This document shows positions 1 through 8,591 of a DNA stretch of 64,000 nt, one piece after another. Position 1 is the stretch's first letter. Each line of letters starts with the position of its first letter. The notes under the pieces are model-generated. The model ran no database searches. It was not told the origin of the DNA and was given only the letters and a program-made list of their open reading frames with translations. Source of the stretch: JBCCMA01 sp045107005 (GTDB taxonomy: Bacteria; Pseudomonadota; Gammaproteobacteria; Steroidobacterales; JBCCMA01); the NCBI GenBank assembly GCA_045107005.1, contig JBGCFP010000024.1, positions 12,836 to 76,835 of the forward strand, given 5' to 3'. The position numbers were made by a program, and so were the translations under genes.

Positions 1-2213
1 CGACGCGGCGCACCAGGCTCAACCCAAACGTCCGCGAACGAATTGGTGTAGAACTCCTCGTCAAACAGGTTGTCGACGTCGAGGCGCAAGCTAAGGCCGT
101 CCATCGGCTCTACCTCACCGAACAACCGGAAGGTGGTGTAGTCCGGCAGCTCGAAATCCGTCGCCGTCTGGCCGAGGCGTTCGCCAACGTACAAGACGCC
201 GCCACCGATCTGAACCGGGGTGTTCCCAAGCTGGAAGCCCTTGCTGGCGAGCAAGCTGAGCTGATGCTCAGGCACGTTGATCAGACGATCGCCCGCCTGG
301 ATCGGCGCGACGAAATTCGCATCCGCACTGTCGTTGGAATATTCCGCGTCGATGTAGGAGTACGAAAACCAAACGTCAACATCGCCGGGCAGTTGTGCGT
401 CCACATCGATTTCGATACCGGCGCTCTGAGCTTCACCAGCTGGGGTCAGGAAGAAGCCACCTGACGCTTCAGGCCGATCGTCGAAAACCAGGATGTTGCT
501 TTGATCAATCTGGAACGCCGCGACCGTAGCGGAACCCACTACACCGTCAAAGAAATAGCCCAGATCAAACTTCACGCCGGCTTCGGCCGACTGGGATTTG
601 TTTGGCTCAAACTGGTTGCCGGCAAAGTCCGCACCGGTCAGCTGACGGAAGCCTTCGCCGTAGCTCGCAAACACGCTCATGCCATCGTTAACCAGATAGA
701 CGGCGCCGACCTGCGGCGAGAAGCGGGTATCCGACTGCTCGACAACCGTCACAGGATCCGCACGCCGGTTTGTCAGTTCCTGACTGAAATCATCGTATCG
801 ACCACCAACACGAACCTGAAACTGCTCGGTGAGATCAATCTGATCCTGGAAGTAAATGCCCCAGGCTTCCAGCACTTCAAGACGATCTGTATTCGGCCCA
901 AGCTCTGGTGCCGCGAAACGTCCGTAGACTGGATTGAGCACGTTCAAAACCCGATACAGTTCCTGGTCAATCGTGTCGACGGTCGCATCGGCGGGCAGAC
1001 CCGGTGGGCGGAATCGAAGAAAGACCTGATCGTTTTCGAATTCATCGTAGTCAGCGCCGATGATCACGCGATGGCGCAGTGATCCGGTGTCAAACAGACC
1101 GGCAAGCTCGCCGCGCAACACAAAGTAGTCCGCATCGTAGTCGCGAGACCGCGTGAAGCGGGACACGGTTTCGCCATCCAGGCTCAACGTTTGGCGGCCG
1201 CCAAAGTTCGGCTCAGCGGCAATACCTTCCAGCGCAGTCTGTCGAAAGCCCAAGCCACCGAGCACGCTCCAGTTTTCGGTGAGTGCGTGCTGCACTTCCA
1301 ACTGATGGCCCAACACTTCGGTTTCGATCGGGCCGTCGCTGGGCTCGCCAATGAAGGTCTCGATGGGCATGAAACCAAGCTCGCCGTTTAGCGCCACGAC
1401 GCCGCGATCGAACGGGATTTCCTGCTCGGTAAATTCCAGTTCATAGGTAACACGGGTGTCTTCGCTTGCCTGCCACGTGACCGATGGGTAGAACCCGAGA
1501 CGTTCGATCTCGACCGTTTCGCGGAAGCTCTCGCTGTCTTCGTAGAAGCCAACCAGTCGAACCCCCAAGGCATCGTCTTGCCCAAACGTGGTCTGGACGT
1601 CGCCTTCGAGTCGCGTTTGCTGCCAGCTACCGAAAGTGGCGCGAACATCGCCGGTCGTCTCAAACTGAGGACGCTTGGTCACCAGGTTGACCGCGCCACC
1701 CGGTTCACCGCGACCAAACAGCGCCGCCTTTGGCCCCTTGAGCACATCGACACGTTCGATGCCGACAATATCGCGCGGTCCGCCAAAACCGCGGCCGGCG
1801 TTAAATCCGTTTACGAGGAAGCCGCTCGGCAAGTTCTCGTCGCCCGCGAAGCCACGAATGGCAAAGCTGTTCCACAGCCCGCCAAAGTTGTTCTGACGAG
1901 CCACGCTCGCCGACAGATCCAGCGCGTCATTTAGATTTAGCGCGCCGACTTCTCGGATGAGTTCCGAATCCAGCTGCTGGATCACACCTGGCAGTTCCAG
2001 TTCATCGAAGACGCCCTGGTACGCCTGACGCTCGCCGATGACAAAGATATTCTCGACCGTGTCCTGCGATTCTTCAGTTTCGTTCTCCTGCGCCAGCGCG
2101 CCAGAGGAAATCAACGACAACGAAACGACACTGGCGAAAGAAATGCCTTTGCGAAAAAATTTTTGCCCGATAGTACTTTGCGGCCGGGACTCACCGTGGG
2201 TGATCTTGATCAT
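1..2213 (-). CDS. TonB-dependent siderophore-type receptor (3' end outside window)
   Basis: Outer-membrane gated channel for a ferric-siderophore-like ligand, powered by TonB. The reverse strand reads open from the ATG at 2213 to the window edge, about 737 codons. The start is supported by AGGAG seven bases upstream. A signal peptide ends near ISSGALA, followed by a TonB-box-like stretch (ENIFVIGE), a plug domain with IRGF and the plug signature VDVLKGPKAALFGRGEPGG, then barrel strands. The final residues seen (LFDEEFYTNSFADVW) are typical of the penultimate barrel strands, so perhaps 20-30 residues lie outside the window. The plug resembles the FpvA/FhuA type (TIGR01783-like). The ligand is not readable from sequence. 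The gene follows a small His/Cys-rich protein on the same strand. Confidence 0.9.
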   Translation of the reverse strand, partial: MIKITHGESRPQSTIGQKFFRKGISFASVVSLSLISSGALAQENETEESQDTVENIFVIGERQAYQGVFDELELPGVIQQLDSELIREVGALNLNDALDLSASVARQNNFGGLWNSFAIRGFAGDENLPSGFLVNGFNAGRGFGGPRDIVGIERVDVLKGPKAALFGRGEPGGAVNLVTKRPQFETTGDVRATFGSWQQTRLEGDVQTTFGQDDALGVRLVGFYEDSESFRETVEIERLGFYPSVTWQASEDTRVTYELEFTEQEIPFDRGVVALNGELGFMPIETFIGEPSDGPIETEVLGHQLEVQHALTENWSVLGGLGFRQTALEGIAAEPNFGGRQTLSLDGETVSRFTRSRDYDADYFVLRGELAGLFDTGSLRHRVIIGADYDEFENDQVFLRFRPPGLPADATVDTIDQELYRVLNVLNPVYGRFAAPELGPNTDRLEVLEAWGIYFQDQIDLTEQFQVRVGGRYDDFSQELTNRRADPVTVVEQSDTRFSPQVGAVYLVNDGMSVFASYGEGFRQLTGADFAGNQFEPNKSQSAEAGVKFDLGYFFDGVVGSATVAAFQIDQSNILVFDDRPEASGGFFLTPAGEAQSAGIEIDVDAQLPGDVDVWFSYSYIDAEYSNDSADANFVAPIQAGDRLINVPEHQLSLLASKGFQLGNTPVQIGGGVLYVGERLGQTATDFELPDYTTFRLFGEVEPMDGLSLRLDVDNLFDEEFYTNSFADVWVEPGAPR

Positions 2214-2384
2214 GATCAGCTCCTGAAAATTGTCTTACTGTCAAAGTCGCACGCTCGACGTTTTCGTACGCGAGGACTTCGAATATCTGCATGCGCGGCG
2301 ATGACGCTATCCGATACAAACGGATACACATGGCTCTCGCGATTGACACTACTGGTCGAAACGCGGCGCGGCGAGAACTAACAA

Positions 2385-2675
2385 TCAGGCGGTGACGGGT
2401 GGGCCCGTAGCAGGAGGGACGCGAAGGGACAGATCAAGGTGAGCAGCGCTTGAAAAGATTGAACAGTCGAGCTCGACCCGCGCATTCGCGAGCGAACCCA
2501 AAGGCCGTGGCGGCAAGCCAGTGTCGTCGTCGTCCGTCAATCCGAAGACGCATGTCACCCCGTCGTGCACATGTTGGCCGACGCCATGCTCTGCCGCGTG
2601 CCAGCTGATGCTCAGCTGAGCGCACAGGAGAATCGCGATCGCGAGAACGCGGTTATTGCTGAGACTGCCACTCAT
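2385..2675 (-). CDS. Small His/Cys-containing exported protein upstream of TonB receptor
   Basis: This 96-residue protein has a hydrophobic N-terminal segment (VLAIAILLCAQLSIS) that looks like a signal or anchor. It is followed by a cluster of possible metal ligands, HAAEHGVGQHVHDGVTC, and ends with a short R-x-PP element (LRVPP). It lies 171 bases upstream of the TonB receptor on the same strand. A second small protein at 14238-14540 has the same design (hydrophobic start, HEH...H..C.VCC, then RAPP near the end) and also precedes a TonB receptor, so the two are probably distant paralogues. A role in periplasmic metal handling is inferred from the ligands and neighbours. I recognise no named family with certainty. 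Confidence 0.6.
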   Translation of the reverse strand: MSGSLSNNRVLAIAILLCAQLSISWHAAEHGVGQHVHDGVTCVFGLTDDDDTGLPPRPLGSLANARVELDCSIFSSAAHLDLSLRVPPATGPPVTA

Positions 2676-2724
2676 CGCGGGAGCCTAGCACCAAAACCAG
2701 AGCGCAACAATGCGCTTATTTGCC

Positions 2725-2744
2725 GATTATCACAGGCCATTATC
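2725..2744. promoter_or_regulatory. Possible Fur-like hexamer pair upstream of the small protein and receptor
   Basis: On the reverse strand the sequence has GATAATG, a six-base gap and GATAATC, about 50 bases upstream of the start at 2675. The hexamers resemble Fur half-sites, and iron control would suit a siderophore-type receptor. The spacing does not fit the 19-bp consensus well, so this is only a weak candidate. Confidence 0.2.
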
Positions 2745-2775
2745 GCTCGTTCTGGAAAGCGAATTTGAGCAGGAA

Positions 2776-3462
2776 TTACCGGAAGCAAATATCGGTCACC
2801 GACAGCACACGATCTATGGCCGTCCCGTTCCAACAGTAGCGCAGATGCTTACTCTGCGTCGGTCTTGTGACGGCTTTGGGCTGGAACGCCGCGATGCATT
2901 CACCACCACGCTTTCGAGCACTCCTGTAGAGCAAACCGCAGGCACGGTCAGCTCGTCGTTCTGCTCCAAAGCGCTGGCAGTCGGGCCAGGTGTTGAGGTC
3001 AGGCTGTTGCAGCGATAGGTAAGCCTTGCCACGGATGTCGTCCATGGGTGAAACGATTTTGCCCGTGTAACAACGCATGTCGAGCTCGATGGCCGCTTCG
3101 CTGGTTTCTCGCAGGCGGCGCTCCTGATGGAACACCGTTTCGGCAATGGCGGTTTCTTCATCCATTCCGGCGTAATAGACACCGTAAGAACCATCGCTGA
3201 AACGGCTTGCATGGCCAGTGTGTGTAAACGCCGCCATCACGACAGTGGCACCCGGACCGGTCACCCAGTCCTGTTTGTTGAGCAAGAACAAATTCCCAAC
3301 GTCAGCTTGTATGCGATCGTTGGTCATTGATTCCAGCGCGTAGGCAACGTCGAGTTCGTCAGGGTCGACAAGCGCTTCGAAAAGGGAAATGGGAGGAAAG
3401 CGCGATGGGATAATACGAAACTGATCAAGACCCTTGAGATTCTTTCGCCGTGGTCTAGCCAC
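2776..3462 (-). CDS. RES-domain toxin
   Basis: A 228-residue protein of the RES family, the toxin of RES-Xre toxin-antitoxin systems. Characterised members break down NAD+. The recognisable RES core is RFSDGSYGVYYAG followed by TAIAETVFH, near residues 87-113. The gene overlaps the upstream antitoxin gene by 8 bases, so the two are translated together, antitoxin first. The length is normal for the family, and no frameshift or missing core motif is visible, so the toxin is probably functional. Alternative in-frame starts lie further in, but the overlap with the antitoxin supports this one. Confidence 0.85.
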   Translation of the reverse strand: MARPRRKNLKGLDQFRIIPSRFPPISLFEALVDPDELDVAYALESMTNDRIQADVGNLFLLNKQDWVTGPGATVVMAAFTHTGHASRFSDGSYGVYYAGMDEETAIAETVFHQERRLRETSEAAIELDMRCYTGKIVSPMDDIRGKAYLSLQQPDLNTWPDCQRFGAERRADRACGLLYRSARKRGGECIAAFQPKAVTRPTQSKHLRYCWNGTAIDRVLSVTDICFR

Positions 3463-3871
3463 GCCAGGCGTCCAGGTGCCGCCGAACCTGGTACAGATTG
3501 TCCATACGGCCTTTCAGCATCACCTCCAGCGCCGACTGATTGCCAAACGCCGTATTTGGCTTCTTGATGTAGGCGTCGGCACGCTCTGTCACCGGCAGCA
3601 GGATATGGGTGGCCTTGTAGATACCCAACATGAGACTGATTCGTTCCAGCGTGTCCTGAGACAACCCGGACACTTTTCCCTCGCGCCAGCGGTAATAGGT
3701 CCGTTCACTCGGCTTGCCCAGCAAGGTGATGCCCTGTTCGCGGGTGAGATCCCATTTTTCCATCAGGGCAAAAAAGGATTTCGCCGCTACGCGTTGCACC
3801 TGGGCAACGTCGTAATCACCCAATGCGGTGGTTTGTGGCAGCGGATCGAGCTGCTCTAACGTCTTTGCCAT
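3455..3871 (-). CDS. Xre/MbcA/ParS-family antitoxin of RES toxin
   Basis: A 138-residue antitoxin. The N-terminal part is a helix-turn-helix of the Xre-like toxin-binding type (around GITLLGKPSERTYYRWREG, residues 48-66). The C-terminal half (AYIKKPNTAFGNQSALEVMLKG...) is a DUF2384-like domain, where NxxFGxxSAL-type sequence is the family signature. It should neutralise the RES toxin encoded directly downstream and bind its own promoter. A perfect palindrome spans the start codon, consistent with autoregulation. The gene order antitoxin-toxin with an 8-base overlap is standard for this system. Confidence 0.88.
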   Translation of the reverse strand: MAKTLEQLDPLPQTTALGDYDVAQVQRVAAKSFFALMEKWDLTREQGITLLGKPSERTYYRWREGKVSGLSQDTLERISLMLGIYKATHILLPVTERADAYIKKPNTAFGNQSALEVMLKGRMDNLYQVRRHLDAWRG

Positions 3872-3906
3872 ATGGCAATTATGATGATAAAAGCAGCAAA
3901 TGGCAA
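3865..3906. promoter_or_regulatory. Putative autoregulatory operator of the RES-Xre operon
   Basis: TTGCCATATGGCAA at 3865-3878 is a perfect 14-bp palindrome that includes the antitoxin ATG. The half-site ATGGCAA recurs at 3900-3906, 28 bp (under three helical turns) from the first. This layout suits repressor binding by the antitoxin and occlusion of the ribosome or promoter. The sequence is seen directly; binding is inferred. Confidence 0.5.
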
Positions 3907-4197
3907 ATCACAGGCCCAACCGGCCACGGAACTCAAGGGCAATATAGAAGAGCGAACTGGTGCGCGCGTGACCCGCTGTGTGTCGAGTACCTGATGACTG
4001 GCTCGACACAAGCGTCGTGCGCATGGCCAGACAAGCCGGCGGCGTGGCTTGACCCGTGTTGCACCGTGAGCGTGCACCAACCCTTTTAGATGGTCAGCAA
4101 AAAACGGTGCATCTGGCAGTGCCGGCTCGGGCCCAAGAGCGCCGTCTTGCAGCGCGAGGACACAGATAGCCGAAAATTGTGATGGCCTGGATTTAGG
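3907..4197. other. Intergenic region without a supported gene
   Basis: This stretch lies between the toxin-antitoxin promoter and the 3' end of the MerC-like gene. The open frames here are short and lack ribosome sites or recognisable protein features. It presumably carries the upstream promoter of the toxin-antitoxin operon. Confidence 0.5.
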
Positions 4198-4653
4198 TCA
4201 GGTGTTCCTGCAAATTTTGTAGTTTCGAAAGTGCGCGTAAATGAGAAACGTGGCCGAGAATAACGTCAGGACCTTTTCTGCACTTTCTCCGATGACCTCG
4301 TGCGGCAGCGTCACGGACAGGATCATGCCGACGGCCGCGACAACGGCCAGCGCCAAGACACGCCGATCCCTGTGCCTCAGGAAACCCAAGCCAAACGCGA
4401 TGAGCGCGACGGGGAGGATGATCCAGACCATCGCTTGATGAAAAGACTCGCCGCCGAGCAATGACATTGGCAAGGCTGTGCCGCTGACCAACAAAACGGG
4501 AATCAACAAGCAGTGCACGGCGCACGCCGACGACGCGAACACGCCAAGCCAATCCGCCAACGGCCGTACTGTGTTTGAATTGAGAATCACCGGTCCCCGC
4601 CATCGCGCCACTGGCCGACGCCCTTGCGTCTGCGAATTGAGACGCATCGCCAC
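4198..4653 (-). CDS. MerC-domain inner-membrane protein, probable Zur target
   Basis: A 151-residue membrane protein with four hydrophobic segments. It shows the MerC-type signature DWLGVFASSACAVHCLLIP in the first segment, with Cys and Cys-His pairs in the membrane as in mercury/metal transporters (PF03203). It ends in a Cys-containing tail (NYKICRNT). A Zur-box-like palindrome lies 12 bases upstream of the start, so the gene is likely switched on in zinc starvation rather than by mercury. No merR, merT, merP or merA lies nearby, which argues against a mercury operon. It is divergent from the small secreted protein at 4916. The substrate is unproven. Confidence 0.75.
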   Translation of the reverse strand: MAMRLNSQTQGRRPVARWRGPVILNSNTVRPLADWLGVFASSACAVHCLLIPVLLVSGTALPMSLLGGESFHQAMVWIILPVALIAFGLGFLRHRDRRVLALAVVAAVGMILSVTLPHEVIGESAEKVLTLFSATFLIYAHFRNYKICRNT

Positions 4654-4664
4654 ACCACAATGTA

Positions 4665-4681
4665 ATGTTATAGCATATCAT
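4665..4681. promoter_or_regulatory. Zur-box-like operator between the MerC-like and small secreted protein genes
   Basis: ATGTTATAGCATATCAT matches the gammaproteobacterial Zur consensus ATGTTATAnTATAACAT at 14 of 16 fixed positions. It sits 12 bases upstream of the MerC-like start and about 235 bases upstream of the divergent gene. Together with the second site at 8887 it brackets the ZrgA-type operon. Zur binding is an inference from the match and the gene content. Confidence 0.6.
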
Positions 4682-4915
4682 GACAAGGCTGGTTCTGCGA
4701 CTCACAGACCCTTGCAACAGCGTCGCAACCTGCCGCCCCAAGGTACACGTTCAATATTTTTTCGATAAATTCTTTTTTAAAACAATAATTTATATGGACA
4801 TCAGCGAGCCGCTTGTCACTGCCAGACTTTTGCTGTTGATGCCGATACTGTGCAATACTTGAGCATCCAGCGCGACCAACGTCGGGCTACGACTCAGAAC
4901 CAATCGGCAAACCCT

Positions 4916-5215
4916 ATGAAAACTGTACGCGTTGTCTCATTACTACTCGTCACCGCGCTATCGTCCGGCTCGCTAGCCTGCGATTTTCACGGGGGCGCGT
5001 TCGGTATGAACTGGCGCGACTACGATGAACAGGAAGTCGAAGCACTGATTCGGGCTGCTTACGGATCGAAGAGTCAATCGACGGAAACCACAGCAGACGC
5101 AAAGCCCGCGTCGCGCCCGGTCTTCTCGAGCTCCGCCGCTCGTGCCGCCGACACCGCAAAAGAGCGAGTGAGCGACACTGACACCGAATCAAACGATGAG
5201 GGCGCTCAGCCTTAA
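4916..5215 (+). CDS. Small secreted protein of the zinc-uptake locus
   Basis: A 99-residue protein with a signal peptide (VRVVSLLLVTALSSGSLA) and a mature start of CDFHGGAFGMNW, followed by a Thr/Ser/Ala-rich low-complexity tail. The Cys-Asp-x-His-Gly-Gly motif right after the cleavage site could bind a metal or, with the Cys, be lipidated. The ATG at 4916 was chosen over one at 4850 because it starts the signal peptide directly. The gene converges on the FtsX-like permease, with only 10 bases between the stops, and shares the Zur-box-containing intergenic region with the MerC-like gene. I recognise no named family. Confidence 0.55.
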   Translation: MKTVRVVSLLLVTALSSGSLACDFHGGAFGMNWRDYDEQEVEALIRAAYGSKSQSTETTADAKPASRPVFSSSAARAADTAKERVSDTDTESNDEGAQP

Positions 5216-5225
5216 CAGCGCGCCG

Positions 5226-6497
5226 TTAGAACTGGATCGTCATTCCGTCAGAGAGTGATCGCTTCAGGGCAATCACTGCCGGGATGAGACCGAAGAGTCC
5301 GGCAACCACCGAGACGCCCGCGACGACCATCAAGTCGAACCAGCCCGGTAGCAGCGCCAAAGCACTCAAATTGAAACGAGACTCGACGGCCGCCTTGAGT
5401 AGCCAGCTCGTACCGTAGAGCAGCACCAGACCCAGCACCGATCCGATGAACGCAAGCAATACGGCTTCGCTGACCAGGAGCCCGATGATGTGCCGTGGTC
5501 GCGCACCCACCGATCGCAGTATCGCCATTTCGCGTCGGCGCTCGTTCAAGCTGGTGAGAATCGACGTCAGCACGCCCACCAGACCAACGAAAATCACCAC
5601 GCCGGAAATCGCGGCAAGCGCACGCTCGGCGACCGACATGATCTGCCAAAGCTGGCCGAGCGCAACGCCTGGGATCACGGCCTGAAGCGCTTCGCCTCGG
5701 TAGGTATTGAGATCGCGCTGGATACGCAGCGTCCGGATTCGCGACGTCGCTCCCAGATACATGGCCGTCACTTCGTCTGGCTGAAGATCTGGCTCGCGCA
5801 GTCGATCCCCTGACACATTGCGCCTACCCGGTGCAGGCGCGCCGTTTTGCCACCCGATGTGAATCGCTTCGATGGCTGGCAAGCTGACAAAAACAGAGCG
5901 ATCAACCGGCGTGCCGGTCTCGTTCAATACACCGGTGACGACAAACGGTTTGTCCTTGTGCTCCTTGAAGCTCGCGCCGCCGGTTCCGTGAGACAGAGTT
6001 AGCGAGGTGCCAACGTCGTAGTCAAGCTCGCGAGCGACCCTCGCACCGATAACCAGATCGAACAGATCGTCAAAAACCTCCCCGCGCGCCAACGCCAATG
6101 AACGCGAATCGCCGAATCGATAGCGCTCAAAGTACTCGCTCGTAGTACCGATGACCCGATAGCCCCGGTGTGAATCTCCCAGGCTGATTGGCACCGCCCA
6201 CGCGACGTCCTCGCGATCGCGTATCTCTTGGAACGTTTTCCAACTGACGTTGTTGGTCGCATCGCCGATTTGGAACACCGAGTAGAGTACGAGATTAATG
6301 GCACTTGAGCGCGCCCCAACGATCAAATCGGTACCGGAGATCGTTCGCTCGAAACTTTGGCGTGCTCCCTGACGCACGTTCTCCACGGCAACGAACAGAC
6401 CTACCGCCGTTGCAATGGCAAGAATGGTCAACAGTGCCGTCAGGCGACGCGATGCCAGAGACCGGCTGGCCAGCGACACGATGCGCAGCGAACTCAT
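5226..6497 (-). CDS. FtsX/MacB-type ABC transporter permease of the ZrgA locus
   Basis: A 423-residue permease with one N-terminal membrane helix (LTALLTILAIATAVGLFVAV), a long periplasmic domain of roughly residues 45-280, and three C-terminal helices. This is the FtsX/MacB/LolC topology. The start overlaps the stop of the ATPase gene by 4 bases (ATGA), so the two are coupled. FtsX-type pairs usually act as mechanotransmitters rather than classic importers. In the Vibrio cholerae Zrg system an ABC pair accompanies the DUF2796 protein ZrgA in zinc acquisition, and I assign this gene to that arrangement by context. Confidence 0.85.
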   Translation of the reverse strand: MSSLRIVSLASRSLASRRLTALLTILAIATAVGLFVAVENVRQGARQSFERTISGTDLIVGARSSAINLVLYSVFQIGDATNNVSWKTFQEIRDREDVAWAVPISLGDSHRGYRVIGTTSEYFERYRFGDSRSLALARGEVFDDLFDLVIGARVARELDYDVGTSLTLSHGTGGASFKEHKDKPFVVTGVLNETGTPVDRSVFVSLPAIEAIHIGWQNGAPAPGRRNVSGDRLREPDLQPDEVTAMYLGATSRIRTLRIQRDLNTYRGEALQAVIPGVALGQLWQIMSVAERALAAISGVVIFVGLVGVLTSILTSLNERRREMAILRSVGARPRHIIGLLVSEAVLLAFIGSVLGLVLLYGTSWLLKAAVESRFNLSALALLPGWFDLMVVAGVSVVAGLFGLIPAVIALKRSLSDGMTIQF

Positions 6498-7210
6498 TGT
6501 GCGGTGGCAACCAACGAGGCCGACCGATTCAGATCCTCGAGCTCGACGATGCGATCGAAATGGCTGGCAAGCGCGCGATCATGGCTGACGAAAAGCAGAC
6601 TGGCATTGGAAGCCCGGCGCTGTTCGTCAAGAAGTTTGATGAAACGATCTCGATTGTCCGCATCGAGAGCCGATGTGGGTTCGTCCGCGATGATCAGTTC
6701 CGGACTGCCAATCAGCGCCCGCGCCACCGCCACGCGCTGTTGCTGACCAACACTGAGCTTATTCACCGCCGTGTCCACCACCGCGGCGCTCAAGCCCAAG
6801 CGCGTAATCAGATCCACCGCCTCTTGCGCCGGCGCTGAAAAGCGCTCACGGCTAGCCGCGCGTCGCTTCGCTGAAAACAGGCATGGCAACGTCACGTTAT
6901 CGAGCACACTTAAATAGGGCAGAAGATTGAACTGCTGGAAAATGACGCCCATGTGATCGACCCTGAGTCGATCTCGATCCGACGATCGCTGCGCGGCGAT
7001 ATCGACGCCGCTCAACAGTATCCGACCTACGTCAGGCATGATGACGCCGCCAATCAAACCCAGCAACGTACTCTTGCCCGACCCGCTGGGTCCGCGCAAA
7101 AAAACGCTTTCGCCGCGCCCGACCCGGAAACGGTCAATACCAATCAGTCGACTTTGCTCGTCCCATCCGAATTGCACATCCTCAAGTTCAAGGATGGCAT
7201 CAGTACTCAT
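6494..7210 (-). CDS. ABC transporter ATP-binding protein (LolD/MacB-like) of the ZrgA locus
   Basis: A 238-residue ATPase with Walker A GPSGSGKST, Q-loop near FQQFNLLPYLS, signature KLSVGQQQRV, Walker B LIIADEPTSALD and the switch histidine in FVSHD. It belongs to the LolD/MacB subfamily that works with FtsX-like permeases, and the permease gene follows with a 4-base overlap. Its start overlaps the end of the DUF3299 gene by 11 bases. All catalytic motifs are intact. It probably energises the periplasmic components encoded just upstream (DUF3299 and ZrgA-like lipoproteins). Confidence 0.88.
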   Translation of the reverse strand: MSTDAILELEDVQFGWDEQSRLIGIDRFRVGRGESVFLRGPSGSGKSTLLGLIGGVIMPDVGRILLSGVDIAAQRSSDRDRLRVDHMGVIFQQFNLLPYLSVLDNVTLPCLFSAKRRAASRERFSAPAQEAVDLITRLGLSAAVVDTAVNKLSVGQQQRVAVARALIGSPELIIADEPTSALDADNRDRFIKLLDEQRRASNASLLFVSHDRALASHFDRIVELEDLNRSASLVATAQ

Positions 7211-7844
7211 AAGCCTCGACTTTGCTCAGCGTCAATTCGTAGGCGCTGTCAGCCAGTTCGGAGTTGTACTCACCGGTTTTGATCACGCCTTCGACCCAAA
7301 CGGGGTCATAAATATTGGCAATGTTCGCACCAGAGTCCGCTTTCACGTACACGATCTGATTTGGCGGTGGCGGTGGTGTATGCAAACACGCGCCGAAGTA
7401 CGGCACCAGCAAAAATTCCTGATAAGTGGCGTCGGCGCTAAAGTCAAAGGGCACCACGTAGCCCGGCAGGCGGACCAGCGCGCCATCCAGTTTGCTCACC
7501 ACGTTGAACGTGCCAATTTGATCCATCGTGTCGCCGGCACTGCCTTCGACCACTGCGGCGACCAAGTCGCTCGCGTCTGATTCCGCATCCGCAGATGCCT
7601 CAGACCTTTTCTGATTCATTTCCTTGTAGAAGTTGGCATAGAGGTCCGCCAACCTCTCTTCCTCACCTTCGGGCATCAATTGTTCCCAGGTGATTTCGAC
7701 CGGCTCGCTCGGCTCGGCCTTGGCCGTGACTATCGGCTCCATCTCTTTATCTGGTTGCGCGCTGTCTTGCTGATCGTCGACAGGCGCACTGCAGCCGGTG
7801 ATGCCAAGCGTCAGCATCAAACACAAGCAGACCGATATTTTCAT
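7200..7844 (-). CDS. DUF3299 lipoprotein of the ZrgA locus
   Basis: A 214-residue lipoprotein with lipobox LGITGC at the end of the signal peptide, a charged linker, and a C-terminal DUF3299 domain. The family hallmark is clear: GYVVPFDF followed by FLLVPYFGACLHTPPPPPN, with Cys and His in a Pro-rich loop. DUF3299 proteins are repeatedly found beside ABC pairs and DUF2796 proteins in Zur-controlled loci. The gene lies 12 bases downstream of the ZrgA-like gene and overlaps the ATPase gene. A metal-binding or handover role is likely but not shown. Confidence 0.82.
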   Translation of the reverse strand: MKISVCLCLMLTLGITGCSAPVDDQQDSAQPDKEMEPIVTAKAEPSEPVEITWEQLMPEGEEERLADLYANFYKEMNQKRSEASADAESDASDLVAAVVEGSAGDTMDQIGTFNVVSKLDGALVRLPGYVVPFDFSADATYQEFLLVPYFGACLHTPPPPPNQIVYVKADSGANIANIYDPVWVEGVIKTGEYNSELADSAYELTLSKVEAYEY

Positions 7845-7856
7845 GAACGCCTCAAT

Positions 7857-8591
7857 TTATCGTGGAAAGTCGATATCGTGGTTATCGGGAGTTAACGCCA
7901 TCGTGCGCTGACTGTTTTGATCCAGAATGACCGTGTCGAGTTCCTCAATGCGGGGAAAAAACTCGAAAACGCTCACAGCCAATCGCTCAATGCGATCGGG
8001 CGACTGACAATCGAATGCGTATTCGACGACCACATCACGATGCGTGTCGGTGGATTCTGCGTGCTCGTCGTGATGATCGTCGTCGGCGTGTTCGTCCTGG
8101 GCGTGCAGTTCGAACGGCAAGCGCGACTGGCTCGTGCTCTGTTCACGCGCCTTGCAGCCAGCTTGCTCATTGATCGAGAAAAGGCGCATCGGTTGAGCGA
8201 GTAATGCTTCGACATCGCGCGCCGTGGTTTCTTCTTCCTCATTGCGGGGCGCGTGCTCGAAGCCGGTCAGGTTGTAGACCGGCGTATCGAGCTCGATAAA
8301 CAACGTTTTTCCTTCCAGTGCGACAGCGAGCTTTGCGTCGCCGTGCAGATGCGCACCGACCTGGCGCCGTTCGTCGTCTGCATGGTCGTCGTGCTGCGCG
8401 TCTTCCGGATGGTCGTCGTCATGGTCATCGTTGTGGTCATCGGACTCGTGATCATCCGTCCCATTGGCCTCCACGCTCGCCGACGCCGGCGACAGTTCGT
8501 CCTCGTGAGCGTCATCAGGGTGGGATTCGCCGCAACCCGAGCAGGCAATGACTGCTCCCGCGAGCAGCAATGTCTTTAAGGTTATGTTCAC
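7857..8591 (-). CDS. zrgA: ZrgA-type (DUF2796) His-rich zinc-binding lipoprotein
   Basis: A 244-residue protein read from a GTG start at 8591 that has a GAGGT ribosome site; upstream extension lacks coding character. Lipobox VIACSGC is followed by a linker packed with His and Asp (repeated DDHxDDH). The DUF2796 domain follows: VGAHLHGDAKLAVALEG, then TPVYNLTGFEHAPRNEEE, and a second His cluster (DEHADDDHHDEHAE). This composition is typical of ZrgA, a zinc-binding periplasmic component in Vibrio. It heads a four-gene operon with DUF3299, ATPase and permease genes. A Zur-box-like site lies in the divergent region with the COG0523 gene, about 295 bases upstream. Confidence 0.85.
   Translation of the reverse strand: MNITLKTLLLAGAVIACSGCGESHPDDAHEDELSPASASVEANGTDDHESDDHNDDHDDDHPEDAQHDDHADDERRQVGAHLHGDAKLAVALEGKTLFIELDTPVYNLTGFEHAPRNEEEETTARDVEALLAQPMRLFSINEQAGCKAREQSTSQSRLPFELHAQDEHADDDHHDEHAESTDTHRDVVVEYAFDCQSPDRIERLAVSVFEFFPRIEELDTVILDQNSQRTMALTPDNHDIDFPR

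Noticed and set aside
501..1082. Forward open frame of 193 codons
   Set aside because: It is antisense to the TonB receptor, whose reverse frame shows clear receptor motifs throughout.
4198..4653. Mercury resistance operon
   Set aside because: Only the MerC-like gene is present; merR, merT, merP and merA are absent and the promoter resembles a Zur site.
8253..8579. Forward frame rich in Val/Ile/Arg
   Set aside because: It is the shadow of the His/Asp-rich linker of the ZrgA-like protein on the other strand.
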